A DNA stretch of 64,000 nucleotides from Bacteroidetes bacterium UBA3022 (GCA_002346225.1 DDYY01000056.1:1-64000), one strand, 5' to 3'; counted from the first letter of the stretch, positions 36,034-46,873 are shown. Notes: generated from the letters alone by a model not told the origin. Made by a program: numbers and translations.

Positions 36034-37240
36034 ATTCTTTTATTTTTCGGTAGAGGGTGCGCTCGGAAATACCTAAATCCAGTGCGGCGTCTTTTCTTTT
36101 ACCCCTGTGCTTCTTCAGCGCTTTTACTATCAGCTCCTTTTCCTTGTCAGCCAAGGAAAGATTTTCTTCCACCAGATCAACCGGATAGGCTTTTGGCTGA
36201 TCAATTACGATTGGCCTTCTTTCATGCATAGGATCGGTAACCGCAGGCAAACGCTGTTCCTGTTCATCGAATAATTGTTGCACCGAGTGTAAGTCTGTTT
36301 TCAATTCATTCGCCTCTGCCATAGATAGCACAAACTGCTTCAAATCATTGAGATCATTCTTCATATCATAAAGAATCTTATACATGATCTCCCGTTCTGA
36401 AAAAGATGTAGACTCGCTGTCGGATTTGGGCTGGACCATCGGTAAGTTGGAAGGAACAGCAGGAAGAAACTGAAGCATGTCTGCCGCCGAAATAATCTTA
36501 TCGGTAGCAAGAACAGAAATTTGCTCTGCTACATTTTTCAACTCACGAATATTACCCGGCCATGAAAAATTGGTGAGGATATCGATGGCGCCCTGATCCA
36601 GCTGCACAGCCGGCATCCTGTATTTCTCGGCGAAGTCCGTTGCAAACTTTCTGAACAGCAGGTAAATATCCTCTTTGCGTTCCCTGAGTGCAGGCACCTT
36701 GATGGGTACTGTATTAAGCCTATAATAGAGATCTTCCCGGAACTTGCCGTTTTTAATGAAGCGGTGCAGGTCCACATTAGTTGCTGCGACGACCCTCACT
36801 TCTGTTTTTTGAACTTTCGAAGACCCCACCCGAATAAACTCACCGGATTCCAGCACACGCAATAGCCTGGCCTGCGTACCCAATGGCATCTCCCCTATCT
36901 CATCTAAAAAAATGGTGCCTCCATTGACAGTTTCGAAGTAACCTTTTCTGTCATCTACTGCGTTGGTAAAAGATCCTTTTACATGTCCGAATAATTCAGA
37001 ATCTATGGTTCCTTCGGGAATAGCCCCGCAGTTCACAGCGATGAAGGGGCCGTGCTTGCGCACACTGTACTGGTGAATGATCTGGCTAAATATCTCCTTA
37101 CCTACACCGCTTTCTCCTGTAATTAGAACGGTGAGGTTGGTAGGTGCTACCCGGGCAGCAATGCTGAGTGCATAATTGAGTTCAGGCGAATTGCCTATGA
37201 TGCCAAACCGTTGTTTTATACTTCTTATATCGTCACTCAT
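36020..37240 (-). CDS. Sigma-54 interacting transcriptional activator, GSFTNA variant
   Basis: A 406-residue AAA+ activator without receiver domain. The sigma54-activation domain spans about residues 10-245: Walker A GESGVGKE, GTIFLDEIGEMPLGTQARLLRVLE (Walker B), and NFSWPGNIRELKN. A Fis-type helix-turn-helix is at the end (KKHRGKRKDAALDLGISERTL). The loop that contacts sigma54, GAFTGA in the family, reads GSFTNA here (codons at 36959-36976), with Asn in place of the second Gly. It is placed between miaB and lptE, an order seen in other Bacteroidota, so it may regulate the envelope genes. Confidence 0.9.
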   Translation of the reverse strand: MSDDIRSIKQRFGIIGNSPELNYALSIAARVAPTNLTVLITGESGVGKEIFSQIIHQYSVRKHGPFIAVNCGAIPEGTIDSELFGHVKGSFTNAVDDRKGYFETVNGGTIFLDEIGEMPLGTQARLLRVLESGEFIRVGSSKVQKTEVRVVAATNVDLHRFIKNGKFREDLYYRLNTVPIKVPALRERKEDIYLLFRKFATDFAEKYRMPAVQLDQGAIDILTNFSWPGNIRELKNVAEQISVLATDKIISAADMLQFLPAVPSNLPMVQPKSDSESTSFSEREIMYKILYDMKNDLNDLKQFVLSMAEANELKTDLHSVQQLFDEQEQRLPAVTDPMHERRPIVIDQPKAYPVDLVEENLSLADKEKELIVKALKKHRGKRKDAALDLGISERTLYRKIKEYELD

Positions 37241-37263
37241 GAAGATTTCTTTAAACCATTACT

Positions 37264-38703
37264 TCAGCCTTGTGGCGCCAGCTCTCCAATCAGCGTTGCA
37301 GATGTGGCAGACTTAATAGTAACGTAGACGTAATCGCCGGGTTGTGTATTGCCTTTAGGAAAAACAACCATTTTATTCTGATCGGTGCGGCCGCACATGT
37401 CTTTTTCTGACCGTTTGGACCTTTTCTCCACCAGCACTTTGAAGGTTTTTCCGATATCCCTGCTGTATTGCAAAGCAGAATATTTGTTTTGCAGCGCAAT
37501 CACTTCATTCAACCTTCTTTTCTTAACCTCCTCAGGTACATCATCCGCGTATTTTCTGGCTGCCAGTGTACCGGGTCGTTCACTGTAGAAAAACATGTAG
37601 GCCATATCAAACTGCACCAATTCCATGATGCTGAGTGTTTCCTGATGATCAGCCTCTGTTTCACCGCAGAAACCTGTGATGATATCGGTAGACAAGCCGC
37701 AATCGGGAACAATCCGGCGAATAGCATCAATGCGCTCGAGGTACCATTCGCGGGTATAGGTGCGGTTCATTCTTTCCAGCACTGTTGTACTGCCCGACTG
37801 CACCGGAAGATGGATATAATTGCAGATGTTTTCATGCGCAGCCATAGCATGCAGTACTTCATCTGTGATATCTTTTGGATGGGAAGTAGAAAAGCGAACA
37901 CGAAGGTCGGGATGCACCTGTGCCACCATTACCAGCAGTTCAGCGAAACTGACCGTTGCTTCGGTGGAGGGGTTTACCCATTTGTAAGAGTCCACATTCT
38001 GTCCCAGCAGGGTCACTTCCCTGTATCCTCTATCGAATAGCTCCTGCGCTTCTGCCACAATAGTGAAAGCATTTCTGCTGCGTTCCCTGCCTCTGGTAAA
38101 AGGAACCACACAGAAAGAGCACATATTATCGCAGCCCCGCATAATCGAAATAAAAGCGGTGATTCCGCTGGCATCGAGCCGCAAAGGGGCGATGTCAGAA
38201 TAAGTTTCCTCCCGCGAAAGCAGCACATTCACGGCCTTTTGACCTTCGTCAGCTTTCTCCACCAATAATGGCAGATCGCGATAGGCGTCGGGACCACATA
38301 CAATATCTACCAGTTGCTCTTCTTCCACCAGCTTGGATTTGAGGCGCTCCGCCATACAGCCCAGCATACCAATCATAGCATCCGGTTTGCGCTGCTTCAC
38401 CACACGCAACTCCTGCAACCTGTTGCGCACCCTTTGCTCTGCATTATCGCGAATAGCGCAGGTATTCAACAGAATGAGGTCGGCATCCAGATAGTTATTG
38501 GTCAGTCCAAAACCATGTTCATGCAGAATAGAAGCGACAATTTCACTGTCGCTGAAATTCATCTGACAACCATAGCTTTCAATATAGAACTTGCGTCCTG
38601 TAGCTGCAGTCTCCAAATGAGGACTTTGAAGCGCCTCTCCTTGTTTATCTTCCGGCAAGGGCTCCTGCCTCAGGGCATCCAGTGTAGGATTATTATCGTA
38701 CAT
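37264..38703 (-). CDS. miaB: tRNA-2-methylthio-N6-dimethylallyladenosine synthase MiaB
   Basis: Radical SAM methylthiotransferase modifying A37 of tRNAs reading UNN codons. The 479-residue protein has the N-terminal MTTase domain with Cys46 in [26 protein letters not shown] and [11 protein letters not shown] (second cluster), the radical SAM CxxxCxxC in [16 protein letters not shown], and a TRAM domain at the end (about 410-470). The frame extends to 38745, but the ATG at 38703 gives the family-like start, and the divergent glycosyltransferase promoter occupies the extension. Confidence 0.95.
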   Translation of the reverse strand: MYDNNPTLDALRQEPLPEDKQGEALQSPHLETAATGRKFYIESYGCQMNFSDSEIVASILHEHGFGLTNNYLDADLILLNTCAIRDNAEQRVRNRLQELRVVKQRKPDAMIGMLGCMAERLKSKLVEEEQLVDIVCGPDAYRDLPLLVEKADEGQKAVNVLLSREETYSDIAPLRLDASGITAFISIMRGCDNMCSFCVVPFTRGRERSRNAFTIVAEAQELFDRGYREVTLLGQNVDSYKWVNPSTEATVSFAELLVMVAQVHPDLRVRFSTSHPKDITDEVLHAMAAHENICNYIHLPVQSGSTTVLERMNRTYTREWYLERIDAIRRIVPDCGLSTDIITGFCGETEADHQETLSIMELVQFDMAYMFFYSERPGTLAARKYADDVPEEVKKRRLNEVIALQNKYSALQYSRDIGKTFKVLVEKRSKRSEKDMCGRTDQNKMVVFPKGNTQPGDYVYVTIKSATSATLIGELAPQG

Positions 38704-38751
38704 ACTGCAAAAATACGAAGAATGACTGTCAAATTGACAGCACAAGGATAG

Positions 38752-38759
38752 TATCTTTG
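38752..38759 (+). promoter_or_regulatory. TAnnTTTG element before membrane glycosyltransferase
   Basis: TATCTTTG ends 10 nt before the ATG at 38770, giving a leader of only a few nucleotides. A TTG lies at 38734-38736, 15 bp upstream, which is short for a -33 element. Confidence 0.5.
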
Positions 38760-38769
38760 GACTTTCGAT

Positions 38770-40197
38770 ATGAGCAGATTTTTCAAAGTAAATCCAGCAT
38801 TTCTGTTTGCCTTCCTTGCAGGGGCAACTACGCTAGCCGGCAGTCAGGTCCCTTTTTTTAGCGACCAAAGTACATTGCTGAGCTTTCCGGCACTGCATCT
38901 GCTGGAGAGCAACTTCCGCTCTTTCCTGCTTCCGGAAGCCCTCGATACCGGGCACCCGCCCCTGTCAGCCCTTTACCTTGCGGTATGGTGGAAATTATGG
39001 GGTGTTTCTTTAACAGTTACGCACCTGGCGCTATTTCCGGTTGTTGCCGGCGCCGCCTATTATTTTTTCCGCATCTGCAGGGAGTTTCTCGACGACAAAG
39101 GCCTGCTGATAGCACTGAGCTTATATTTATTACAACCAACGATACTTGCGCACTCCGTAAGTCCCGGCACAGAACCTTTTTTATGGTTGTTTGCTCTTGG
39201 GAGTTGGTGGTACATGTACCGACAGCAATGGACCGGCATGACCATCATGAGTGCCCTACTTTTACTGACCAATCTGCGGGGGCTGGTATTGTTGGGCGCA
39301 ATCGGATTATGTGAATTGGCCATTTACCGTCCGATCTCATTGGCAAATCTGCTTCGCATGTCTTTTCGCTACATGCTGGTACTCCTCCCTTTCCTGCTAT
39401 GGAATGTATATCATTGGCGTGCAACCGGCTGGGCGCTATCGCATGATGCATCACCGTGGGTGGAACACCGGGCACTGGTTGGCCCGGATAAGCTACTGTT
39501 AGGTGGCGCCGTCTTTGGTTTACGCTTGTTGGAATTTGGTATGCTACCCGTATGGTTGATGGCTATCTGGAATGCAGCGAAAGCGGTTAAGGCAAGGCAA
39601 TTAACACCCCTTCACTGGTGGTGGATCCTGCTGCTGGGTCTACTGCTCCTGGCACTGCTGCCCTTCGCCAATCCAATTACCAACCGCTACCTGCTCTTGT
39701 TACAGATGGTAACCCTGGTCTTGGCTGCGAGAGAATTGGTTGCGGTGCGCTTCAGAAATGTCATTTGGGCGATAACCCTTACCTGGATGACGGCTTCTCA
39801 CTTCTTTGTGTACAGCGATATATGGAGCAAAAGAATTGGCTATGCCCACGATGCCACGCTGGTGCATTTATTTTACAGCACGCAATTGCGTCCTGACATT
39901 CACCATCAGTTGAACCTGGGAGAAACGGATGCATCCAGACCCGTTATCTGGTCGGGTTTTCCGGAATACCACAGCTTCTTCTGGACCAACCTCGAAACAG
40001 ACCAGTTGCAAAGCACCCAAATCGATACGCAGCACATTGAGCGGGCAGATTACATCCTCTTATCCAATATCATGAATGAAATCCCTTACGGCACCTCAGA
40101 GCGCATAAAGAACAACTGGACGCCTGTTTATACATCCAGCTCCGGTCCGCTATGGCTCCATATGTACAGGAATCCCGCTATGGTTAATAATCGTTAA
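38770..40197 (+). CDS. Integral membrane glycosyltransferase-like protein (GT-C type)
   Basis: A 475-residue protein with about ten hydrophobic segments. The first periplasmic loop contains [19 protein letters not shown], where the Asp and TGHPPL match the lipid-linked-sugar glycosyltransferases (GT39/ArnT-like). The C-terminal 120 residues (from about 360) are soluble. The acceptor and the sugar cannot be told. It stands alone between miaB (divergent) and lepB. Confidence 0.72.
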   Translation: MSRFFKVNPAFLFAFLAGATTLAGSQVPFFSDQSTLLSFPALHLLESNFRSFLLPEALDTGHPPLSALYLAVWWKLWGVSLTVTHLALFPVVAGAAYYFFRICREFLDDKGLLIALSLYLLQPTILAHSVSPGTEPFLWLFALGSWWYMYRQQWTGMTIMSALLLLTNLRGLVLLGAIGLCELAIYRPISLANLLRMSFRYMLVLLPFLLWNVYHWRATGWALSHDASPWVEHRALVGPDKLLLGGAVFGLRLLEFGMLPVWLMAIWNAAKAVKARQLTPLHWWWILLLGLLLLALLPFANPITNRYLLLLQMVTLVLAARELVAVRFRNVIWAITLTWMTASHFFVYSDIWSKRIGYAHDATLVHLFYSTQLRPDIHHQLNLGETDASRPVIWSGFPEYHSFFWTNLETDQLQSTQIDTQHIERADYILLSNIMNEIPYGTSERIKNNWTPVYTSSSGPLWLHMYRNPAMVNNR

Positions 40198-40212
40198 TCA
40201 TAGTAAATGATA

Positions 40213-40257
40213 TACTTTTGACACGCGTTAATCAGTTGATAGATAAACCTAATTTTG
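40213..40257 (+). promoter_or_regulatory. Two TAnnTTTG elements before lepB
   Basis: TACTTTTG at 40213-40220 and TAATTTTG at 40250-40257 both match the -7 consensus. The second ends 4 nt before the ATG at 40262 and would give a leaderless message; the first would give a leader of about 35 nt. Confidence 0.5.
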
Positions 40258-40261
40258 CAGC

Positions 40262-41830
40262 ATGGAATCCAATATACCTATTACGCTTACCATAATACTC
40301 TCGCTTGCAGCTGTTGCATTGCATATCGGCTTGTGGAAACTTTTTGAAAAAGCGGGGCATGCAGGATGGAAAGCAATAGTACCCTTTCTCAATGTGTACA
40401 TTGTCACCCGACTGATTGGCAAACCCATCTGGTGGTTCGCTTTGATATTCGTGCCGATAATCAACGCTGTCATGATTTTTCTGATGGCCGCAGAGCTGGT
40501 ACGGGCATACGGTAAAGACAGTTTCTGGGCTGGTGTCGGTGGTATGCTGATACCCTGGATTTATTTTCCGATACTGGGATTCAACGAAAACGTAAAATAC
40601 CTGGGCATACCTGCTGAGGTTTACAAAGACCAGAAAAAAAGTGCCGGCAGGGAATGGGCAGACGCCATTGCATTCGCCGTTATTGCTGCCACCTTTGTTC
40701 GAACTTTTGTTTTTGAAGCATATACCATCCCCACAACATCCATGGAAGGTGAATTGCTGGCGGGTGATTTTCTCTTTGTGAGCAAGGTGAACTATGGTCC
40801 GAGAATCCCCATCACACCTGTAGCCTTTCCGTTTGCGCACCATACGATGCCACTCATCAAAACCAAGGCCTACAGTGAAATTATCCAGTTGCCCTACATG
40901 CGCTTTCCGGGATTCCAGCAACTCAAGCGCAATGACATGGTAGTTTTTAATTTCCCTGAGGGAGACACCATATTCAAGCCCATTGCCGATCAGGATTACT
41001 ATGATATGAAACGCGCCAATCCAAAAGGGTTTGTTCCGCGTCCCGATCAGATTGGCACCAGGCCTATCGATAAGCGGGAGAACTACATCAAACGCTGCGT
41101 GGGAGTTCCCGGTGACTCCCTGGCGGTGGTGAATGGCATTCTGTATATCAATGGAGAAAAAGCATTTGCGGCTGAGCACCAGCAAAAATCCTATAGAATC
41201 ATTTTCAAACCTAACATAACAGTTCCGGAAGAATACCTCGCTGACCAGGGAGTTAACCTGATGGATTATGATGGACAGGGATTGTATACCGACAACCAGG
41301 TGTATGTGCTGGTCAACATGGACAAGGAAACAGCCGAACGCTTTAGCAATAACCCTTCAGTGGATAAAGTAGAACCTATTTACAAAGGAAAAATTCCGGG
41401 ACCGGACAATCGCGATTATATCCCGGCGCGCTACTATCCCAATAATCCGGATGTACAACTTAACAGTATTGATGAATTCGGACCCATCTGGATTCCCAAG
41501 AAAGGAGTAACCATTGACATCACTGCTGAAAATTATCCTTTCTTCCAGCGCATTATTGAGTTCTATGAAGACAATGATATTACCTACGACAGTAAAGGCT
41601 ATCCTTACCTTTCCGGCAAACCACTAACCAGCTATACATTTAAAATGAATTACTACTGGCTCATGGGAGATAACCGGCACCGCTCTCTGGACTCACGGTT
41701 TTGGGGTTTTGTTCCTGAAGACCATGTTGTTGGAAAGGCCAGTATGGTGTGGTGGAGCTGGGATAGCAAGGTGGGTTTATTACAGCGATTTGGTACCATC
41801 CGCTGGGATCGATTTATGAAAATTCTATAA
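40262..41830 (+). CDS. lepB: Signal peptidase I with N-terminal membrane domain
   Basis: Removes signal peptides after Sec export. The 522-residue protein is far longer than E. coli LepB. It begins with a hydrophobic DUF5684-like domain (about 1-118; [19 protein letters not shown]), then the S26 domain: catalytic Ser160 in [14 protein letters not shown], Lys278 in [14 protein letters not shown], and [26 protein letters not shown] near the end. About 180 residues are inserted between the Lys and the last box. The frame antisense to it is long but has no independent support. Confidence 0.95.
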   Translation: MESNIPITLTIILSLAAVALHIGLWKLFEKAGHAGWKAIVPFLNVYIVTRLIGKPIWWFALIFVPIINAVMIFLMAAELVRAYGKDSFWAGVGGMLIPWIYFPILGFNENVKYLGIPAEVYKDQKKSAGREWADAIAFAVIAATFVRTFVFEAYTIPTTSMEGELLAGDFLFVSKVNYGPRIPITPVAFPFAHHTMPLIKTKAYSEIIQLPYMRFPGFQQLKRNDMVVFNFPEGDTIFKPIADQDYYDMKRANPKGFVPRPDQIGTRPIDKRENYIKRCVGVPGDSLAVVNGILYINGEKAFAAEHQQKSYRIIFKPNITVPEEYLADQGVNLMDYDGQGLYTDNQVYVLVNMDKETAERFSNNPSVDKVEPIYKGKIPGPDNRDYIPARYYPNNPDVQLNSIDEFGPIWIPKKGVTIDITAENYPFFQRIIEFYEDNDITYDSKGYPYLSGKPLTSYTFKMNYYWLMGDNRHRSLDSRFWGFVPEDHVVGKASMVWWSWDSKVGLLQRFGTIRWDRFMKIL

Positions 41831-41839
41831 TTCATTTTT

Positions 41840-42172
41840 ATGAAAGTGTTCCTGACAGCATGCTGCTCTCTCCTGCTCCTTGTTGCCTGTGGCGGAGAGA
41901 AAAATGCAACTACCGTATCTTTTAAAGTGTATGGCAACTGTGGTATGTGTGAAAAAACCATTGAAGGAAGTCTGGAAAAAGAAGGCATCTACTTCGCCGA
42001 CTGGGATAAGGAGACTAAAATGATAGAAATCAGGTATGATTCGGTACAACTCGCACAGGAAGACTTGCATCAGATCATTGCCGCGTCAGGCTATGACACT
42101 GAGTTGGCCAGGTCCAGCGATGAAGCTTACAGCGATTTGCATGAATGCTGCCAGTACGAGCGTCCTATGTAA
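41840..42172 (+). CDS. HMA-domain lipoprotein
   Basis: A 110-residue lipoprotein (lipobox LLLVAC, Cys17) carrying a heavy-metal-associated domain with the CxxC in YGNCGMCEKTIEGSL. It probably binds copper or another soft metal in the envelope. A C-terminal CCQYER adds two further Cys. It lies 9 bp after lepB and is convergent with a second small Cys-containing lipoprotein. No metal efflux pump is adjacent. Confidence 0.85.
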   Translation: MKVFLTACCSLLLLVACGGEKNATTVSFKVYGNCGMCEKTIEGSLEKEGIYFADWDKETKMIEIRYDSVQLAQEDLHQIIAASGYDTELARSSDEAYSDLHECCQYERPM

Positions 42173-42177
42173 GTCTT

Positions 42178-42513
42178 TTACTTTTCTCCTGCCAGAATCA
42201 GCAGCATCGCATTGACGGAAGTATTGATTTCCGGGCACTGCTCATTAATAGCTACGGCAAGGTCCAGTATGAAAGTTGTATCGGCGCGCAGATCAGGATA
42301 ATGCGTGGCACCTTCTTGCAGACATTCCCTTAGCACCTGTTCTACTTCTCCTCCTTTATTCAACAAAGAAGGATTGGACTGCAGCTGCTGTTTCCATTCA
42401 ATGACCGGCTGACCGCAATCACAAAGCAGTTGGGTATAGTAATCAAGCTGTTGCTGTTGCCCGGAGCAACCCGCACATGCGACTATCATTACCCATAACC
42501 ACTTTTTCACCAC
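42178..42513 (-). CDS. Small Cys-containing lipoprotein
   Basis: A 111-residue probable lipoprotein with signal KKWLWVMIVACAGCS and lipid Cys16. The mature protein has four further Cys in LLCDCGQP, LRECLQEG and EQCPEIN. It is not a family I recognise. Its end lies 5 bp from the end of the HMA-domain gene, tail to tail. The paired Cys suggest metal or disulfide chemistry, but this is inference. Confidence 0.65.
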   Translation of the reverse strand: MVKKWLWVMIVACAGCSGQQQQLDYYTQLLCDCGQPVIEWKQQLQSNPSLLNKGGEVEQVLRECLQEGATHYPDLRADTTFILDLAVAINEQCPEINTSVNAMLLILAGEK

Positions 42514-42612
42514 CTAAAGATAGCGCATAGGGTTCAGGATATAAACGCTTTTGAGCCGCTTATTCCTTTAAAATAGTCATAGATTTACCCCCATAATTTA
42601 GGCACCCTATTA

Positions 42613-43083
42613 ATGAAACTGCGCTTACTTGCAATAGGTAAAACTTCGGGCAAACACTACCCCGCCCTGATGGATGACTATATCGCGCGCATTTCCCGCT
42701 ACAATGCATTTGAATACCGCGAAATGCAGGTAGCAACAGGAACAAAAACACCGGAAGCGGTGCAGATGGAAAAAGAAGGACAAGCAATATTGAAACATAT
42801 GGCCCCTCAGGAGCGAATGGTATTACTGGATGCCGGCGGTGCTTCGCTGGACTCCGTATCATTTTCGAATTATGTGGAGACCTTGCGGGAAACGGGAACA
42901 AGGCAAGTCTGCTTCGTCATCGGTGGCCCGTATGGGTTTTCGCCTGCAGTGCGCGCTGCAGCGGCAGAAAGTATCAGCCTGAGTCCTATGACCTTTACAC
43001 ATCAGATGGTTCGGCTTATTTTCCTCGAACAATTGTATCGAGCCTTCACGATTATCAATAACGAACCTTACCACCACAGCTAA
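42613..43083 (+). CDS. rlmH: 23S rRNA pseudouridine-1915 N3-methyltransferase RlmH
   Basis: SPOUT methyltransferase of 156 residues acting on the mature ribosome. The knotted C-terminal part is clear: CFVIGGPYGFSPAVR, SLSPMTFTHQMVRLIFLEQLYRAFTI and the terminal NNEPYHH. The stop shares a base with the rhomboid start, and three genes (rlmH, rhomboid, threonine aldolase) follow one another by overlaps. Confidence 0.96.
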   Translation: MKLRLLAIGKTSGKHYPALMDDYIARISRYNAFEYREMQVATGTKTPEAVQMEKEGQAILKHMAPQERMVLLDAGGASLDSVSFSNYVETLRETGTRQVCFVIGGPYGFSPAVRAAAAESISLSPMTFTHQMVRLIFLEQLYRAFTIINNEPYHHS

Positions 43084-43706
43084 TGTCTATCACGCTCCTA
43101 ATTATGATACTAACCGCCGTGACTTCCATCATGGCTTTCAATAACCCGGCAATGAAAGGACAGGCATTATTCTATCCTTATGCCATCCAAGCGAGAAATG
43201 AATGGTATCGTTTCCTCACCTCCGGTTTCATTCATGCAGACTGGTTGCACCTGATTGTAAATATGTATGTATTATATATATTTGGAGAATTACTCGAGGA
43301 CTATTTTCTACCTGCTTATTTTGTCGAAAAAGGACGTCTGGTTTATTTACTGCTTTACATAGGCGGAATGGTGGCGGCCGATCTTCCCTCTTATTTTAAA
43401 CACCGCAACAATGCGATGTTCCGATCGCTGGGAGCATCCGGCGCTGTATCAGCGATTGTATTTGCCAGTATAGTTATCAATCCGTGGCAAGGCGGTATTG
43501 GACTCCTCTTCCTGCCCATTACGCTGCCTCCCATTATTTTTGGAGTATTGTATCTCATCTATACGGTCTATATGTCGCAGCGACAATCAGATAACATTAA
43601 CCATGATGCCCACCTTTTTGGTGCGGTATTCGGTTTGGTAATACCGTGTTTACTGGATTTCCGCATTTTTCAATCGTTTATCGATCAGCTAAGTTCAAGA
43701 TTATGA
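43083..43706 (+). CDS. Rhomboid family intramembrane serine protease
   Basis: A 207-residue protein with six hydrophobic segments. The catalytic Ser is in [15 protein letters not shown] and the catalytic His in [39 protein letters not shown] carries the conserved His and Asn of the second membrane segment. It cleaves membrane proteins within the bilayer; substrates unknown. The stop overlaps the threonine aldolase start by 4 bp. Confidence 0.92.
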   Translation: MSITLLIMILTAVTSIMAFNNPAMKGQALFYPYAIQARNEWYRFLTSGFIHADWLHLIVNMYVLYIFGELLEDYFLPAYFVEKGRLVYLLLYIGGMVAADLPSYFKHRNNAMFRSLGASGAVSAIVFASIVINPWQGGIGLLFLPITLPPIIFGVLYLIYTVYMSQRQSDNINHDAHLFGAVFGLVIPCLLDFRIFQSFIDQLSSRL

Positions 43707-44734
43707 GAGTAGACATAAGAAGTGACACCTTTACGCAACCTTCAGCCGGAATGCGAAAAGCCATGCAGGAAGCTGTAGTGGGAGATGATGTATTTCAGGA
43801 AGACCCTACGATAAATCAACTGGAGGCAGATGTAGCCCAACTGATGGGAACGGAGGCAGCCTTATTTTGCCCTACAGCCACAATGTGCAATCAAATCGCC
43901 ATCAAGGTGCATACCCAGCCCATGGATGAAATCATTTGCGACAGGCTGGCTCATATCTACAACTACGAAGTAGGCGGATATGCCTATCTGAGCGGATGCA
44001 GTATACGATACATCACCACCGAGCGAGGTCTGCTGCAGGCGGATGATATTCTGGCCAATATCAATCCAACGGATATTCATAAGCCGGCTACCACCTTGGT
44101 TTGTCTGGAAAATACCTGCAACAAGGGAGGCGGCAGTGTCTATCCGCCAGACGTTTTGGAAGCAACGGCACATGCAGCCCGCAGCAATGGCCTCAAACTG
44201 CATATGGACGGCTCCCGGTTGTTCAATGCATCCATCGCCGGCAATTTACCCATGTCTTTTTTCGGACAGCTGATGGATACAACAACCCTTTGTCTTTCCA
44301 AAGGATTAGGTTGTCCTGCGGGAGCGCTGCTTGCAGGAAGTAAAGCAACCATCGTAAAGGCCCGAAAAATCAGGAAAGTGCTGGGTGGAGGTATGCGGCA
44401 GGCAGGTGTGCTGGCGGCAGCCGGAATTTACGCACTGGAACACCAGCTGGACGACCTGAGAACAGATCATTTACATGCCGCGCAAATTGCCGAAGTACTT
44501 TCCCAATGCAACTATTGTGTGCATATCAAGCCGGTAGATTCAAATATAATTATTTTCCATCTGAGGGAGGATATAGCTTCTCCTGCCTTTGCCCAACAAC
44601 TGGAAGCCTCCGGAATCCTGGCTTTTGCACTCGATGCAGGACAGGTGAGATTCGTGCTTCACCGCGATATATCTGCCGAAATGGTAAATTATGTTTGTCA
44701 ACAGTTATCGGCACTACAAGCCAATTATGGATGA
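43703..44734 (+). CDS. ltaE: Low-specificity L-threonine aldolase
   Basis: PLP enzyme splitting threonine into glycine and acetaldehyde; 343 residues. The ATG at 43703 overlaps the rhomboid stop (ATGA) and begins with the family's [21 protein letters not shown] lysine in [16 protein letters not shown], with [14 protein letters not shown] and [13 protein letters not shown] preceding it and [18 protein letters not shown] following. The C-terminal domain is complete. Confidence 0.93.
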   Translation: MRVDIRSDTFTQPSAGMRKAMQEAVVGDDVFQEDPTINQLEADVAQLMGTEAALFCPTATMCNQIAIKVHTQPMDEIICDRLAHIYNYEVGGYAYLSGCSIRYITTERGLLQADDILANINPTDIHKPATTLVCLENTCNKGGGSVYPPDVLEATAHAARSNGLKLHMDGSRLFNASIAGNLPMSFFGQLMDTTTLCLSKGLGCPAGALLAGSKATIVKARKIRKVLGGGMRQAGVLAAAGIYALEHQLDDLRTDHLHAAQIAEVLSQCNYCVHIKPVDSNIIIFHLREDIASPAFAQQLEASGILAFALDAGQVRFVLHRDISAEMVNYVCQQLSALQANYG

Positions 44735-44808
44735 TTGGCGTATAAAACGGTGATATTTATCACTCTTTACCTTACCCTTAAGTCAATAACGAGCCATTTT
44801 CCGGCTCC

Positions 44809-44816
44809 TACTTTTG
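44809..44816 (+). promoter_or_regulatory. TAnnTTTG promoter of the first YceI gene
   Basis: TACTTTTG matches the -7 consensus and ends 21 nt before the ATG at 44838, a normal leader length. Confidence 0.6.
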
Positions 44817-44837
44817 CACTTATTAAAAGCGTTATAA

Positions 44838-45416
44838 ATGTCAAAGCGAAATAACATTTTATTCTTAGCTCTCTTTCTGCTACCGTTTTGTCTGAGCGCC
44901 CAAACAGCCAGCTATAAAGTTTCGGGTAGTTCCAAGATGAAAATCACAGGAAGCTCCAATGTACATGAATGGGAAGAAAATGTTAACAAAACAACCGGAA
45001 ACGCCAGCATGGATGCATCTGAAAATTTTCAGATTGACCAACTGGTATTCAAGGCTGAAGTAACCTCCATCAAGAGCACCAAAGGCTCTATCATGGATAA
45101 CAAGACATATGAGGCTCTTAAGTCTGATAAGCATCCCTACATCATATTCGAACTCGACAAGGTTTTGAAAGCATCACCTGTTTCAGGAGGCTACTGGCTG
45201 AACACACAAGGCTATCTGACAATTGCAGGAACCAAAAAACTGGTAAAGTTGGATGTTAAAGCCATTCTTAACAGTGATGGAAGCATTGCATTCGAAGGAA
45301 CCAAAGTATTCAATATGTCTGAGTTCGGTATCGATCCCCCCACTGCTATGATGGGCAGTATGAAGGTGGGTGATGAAGTGAAAATTCAATTTAAAATCTA
45401 TTACAATAAGTATTAA
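44838..45416 (+). CDS. YceI family protein
   Basis: YceI proteins are lipocalin-like periplasmic beta barrels that bind polyisoprenoids such as quinone tails. The 192-residue protein has a signal peptide (ending LSAQ), then SSKMKITGSSNVHEWEE, MDNKTYEALKSDKHPYIIFEL and GIDPPTAMMGSMKVGDEVKIQF, all family landmarks. It heads a cluster with a beta-barrel protein 30 bp downstream and a second YceI-like gene after that. Confidence 0.9.
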   Translation: MSKRNNILFLALFLLPFCLSAQTASYKVSGSSKMKITGSSNVHEWEENVNKTTGNASMDASENFQIDQLVFKAEVTSIKSTKGSIMDNKTYEALKSDKHPYIIFELDKVLKASPVSGGYWLNTQGYLTIAGTKKLVKLDVKAILNSDGSIAFEGTKVFNMSEFGIDPPTAMMGSMKVGDEVKIQFKIYYNKY

Positions 45417-45446
45417 TCAACCAATTATTCATTTAAAACAACAGTT

Positions 45447-46853
45447 ATGAGAGACCTAACCAAATATGCAAAAGCCATGCTCATGTCAGCAATGATTCTG
45501 GCAACAACAGCTGTTATGGCACAGCAACCCGGCATATCCCACTTCAGAGGCTACGACAAGAGCGCAGTCAACCAGTTTGAAACATCTAAAGACGACATTC
45601 AGCCATTCAATGGGCTAAAAGTTCGCGTAGGTGGAAGCTTTACCCAGACTTTCCAGGCTTTAAATCATGAAAACGTTTTGGACACTGTTGCCGCACAATT
45701 TATTGATAATAACGGCGACGGTACGGATGACCGTGAATTATATCCATTAGCTCCTGGTTTCAACCTGGCAGAAGCCAATTTAAACCTTGATGTTCAACTG
45801 GCAAAAGGTATCCGTTTATCACTGGAAACCTATTTGTCCACTCGTCACCACTCAGAAGCATGGGTGAAAGGCGGTTACATCCAGGTAGATAATCTTCCTT
45901 TCGGAGATGAAAACAGTTTCTTCAATCAGCATATGTTCGTTAAAGTAGGACACATGGAAATCAACTATGGTGATGGCCATTTCCGTCGCTCCGATGCTGG
46001 TAATACTTTCCAGAATCCATTTATGGAAGGTTACATTATGGATGCTTTCACCACTGAAATCGGCGGTGAAGTCTATTACACCAATAATGGTTTACTCGTT
46101 ATGTTGGGTGCCACCGGTGGTGAGATCAAAGGCAACGTATTCAGGGAATCAGCTCTGGACCCTGCATCTAACCTCGATCCTACTCAACTCGATACCAATA
46201 GAAGAGCACCTTCTATCCTGGCAAAACTGGGTTACGACAAACAACTGAACAGCGATTTAAGAGTTCGCATCACCGGTTCATTGTATACTACCTCCAGCTC
46301 CAACAGGAATACACTTTATGGTGGCGACCGCTCCGGTTCTGACTACCATCTGGTAATGGAAAACACAGCTGCCAGCTCTGGTTCCAATTTTACCTCAGGC
46401 CGCTATAACCCAGGCTTTACCGATCAGGTTACTTCTATCATGATTAACCCATTCGTGAAATTCCAGGGATTAGAATTATTCGTCACCTATGAAATGGCCA
46501 GTGGTCGTTCATTATTCGAACCTGCTCCTACTGAAGGTGCTGAAGATATCGACGAAACAAGGGCTGCTACCCAAATTGCTGCCGACCTGATTTACCGTTT
46601 CGGTTCCAATGAAAACTTCTACGTAGGTGGTCGTTACAATACATTGACTGCACAATACCGCGATGTTGATGACTTGATTCTGTCTGATGGAACTATTAAC
46701 AGGATTGCAGCTGTATTTGGCTGGTTTGTTACCGACAATATCCTTGCAAAAGTGGAATACGTTCAACAAAGCTATGATGGATTCCCTGCAACCTCTATCT
46801 TCAATGAAGGCCAGTTCAGTGGTATTATGCTGAGCGGTGCCGTTGGTTTCTAA
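45447..46853 (+). CDS. Outer-membrane beta-barrel (porin-like) protein
   Basis: A 468-residue outer-membrane protein with a signal peptide (about 1-26, ending AVMAQ). The rest consists of alternating amphipathic strands and ends in Phe (SGAVGF), the usual signature for barrel assembly. Segments such as LRLSLETYLSTRHHSEAW-like strands and KVEYVQQSYDGFPATSIFNE resemble porins described as phosphate-selective or hypothetical in Bacteroidota. The solute is unknown. It lies between two YceI genes and is followed by a terminator. Confidence 0.78.
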   Translation: MRDLTKYAKAMLMSAMILATTAVMAQQPGISHFRGYDKSAVNQFETSKDDIQPFNGLKVRVGGSFTQTFQALNHENVLDTVAAQFIDNNGDGTDDRELYPLAPGFNLAEANLNLDVQLAKGIRLSLETYLSTRHHSEAWVKGGYIQVDNLPFGDENSFFNQHMFVKVGHMEINYGDGHFRRSDAGNTFQNPFMEGYIMDAFTTEIGGEVYYTNNGLLVMLGATGGEIKGNVFRESALDPASNLDPTQLDTNRRAPSILAKLGYDKQLNSDLRVRITGSLYTTSSSNRNTLYGGDRSGSDYHLVMENTAASSGSNFTSGRYNPGFTDQVTSIMINPFVKFQGLELFVTYEMASGRSLFEPAPTEGAEDIDETRAATQIAADLIYRFGSNENFYVGGRYNTLTAQYRDVDDLILSDGTINRIAAVFGWFVTDNILAKVEYVQQSYDGFPATSIFNEGQFSGIMLSGAVGF

Positions 46854-46873
46854 TATTTGTTTGTTATAATTGA

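Noticed and set aside
40232..41185. A 317-codon open frame antisense to lepB
   Set aside because: lepB is clearly conserved over the whole stretch, and the antisense product has low-complexity, His/Cys-rich character typical of a shadow frame.
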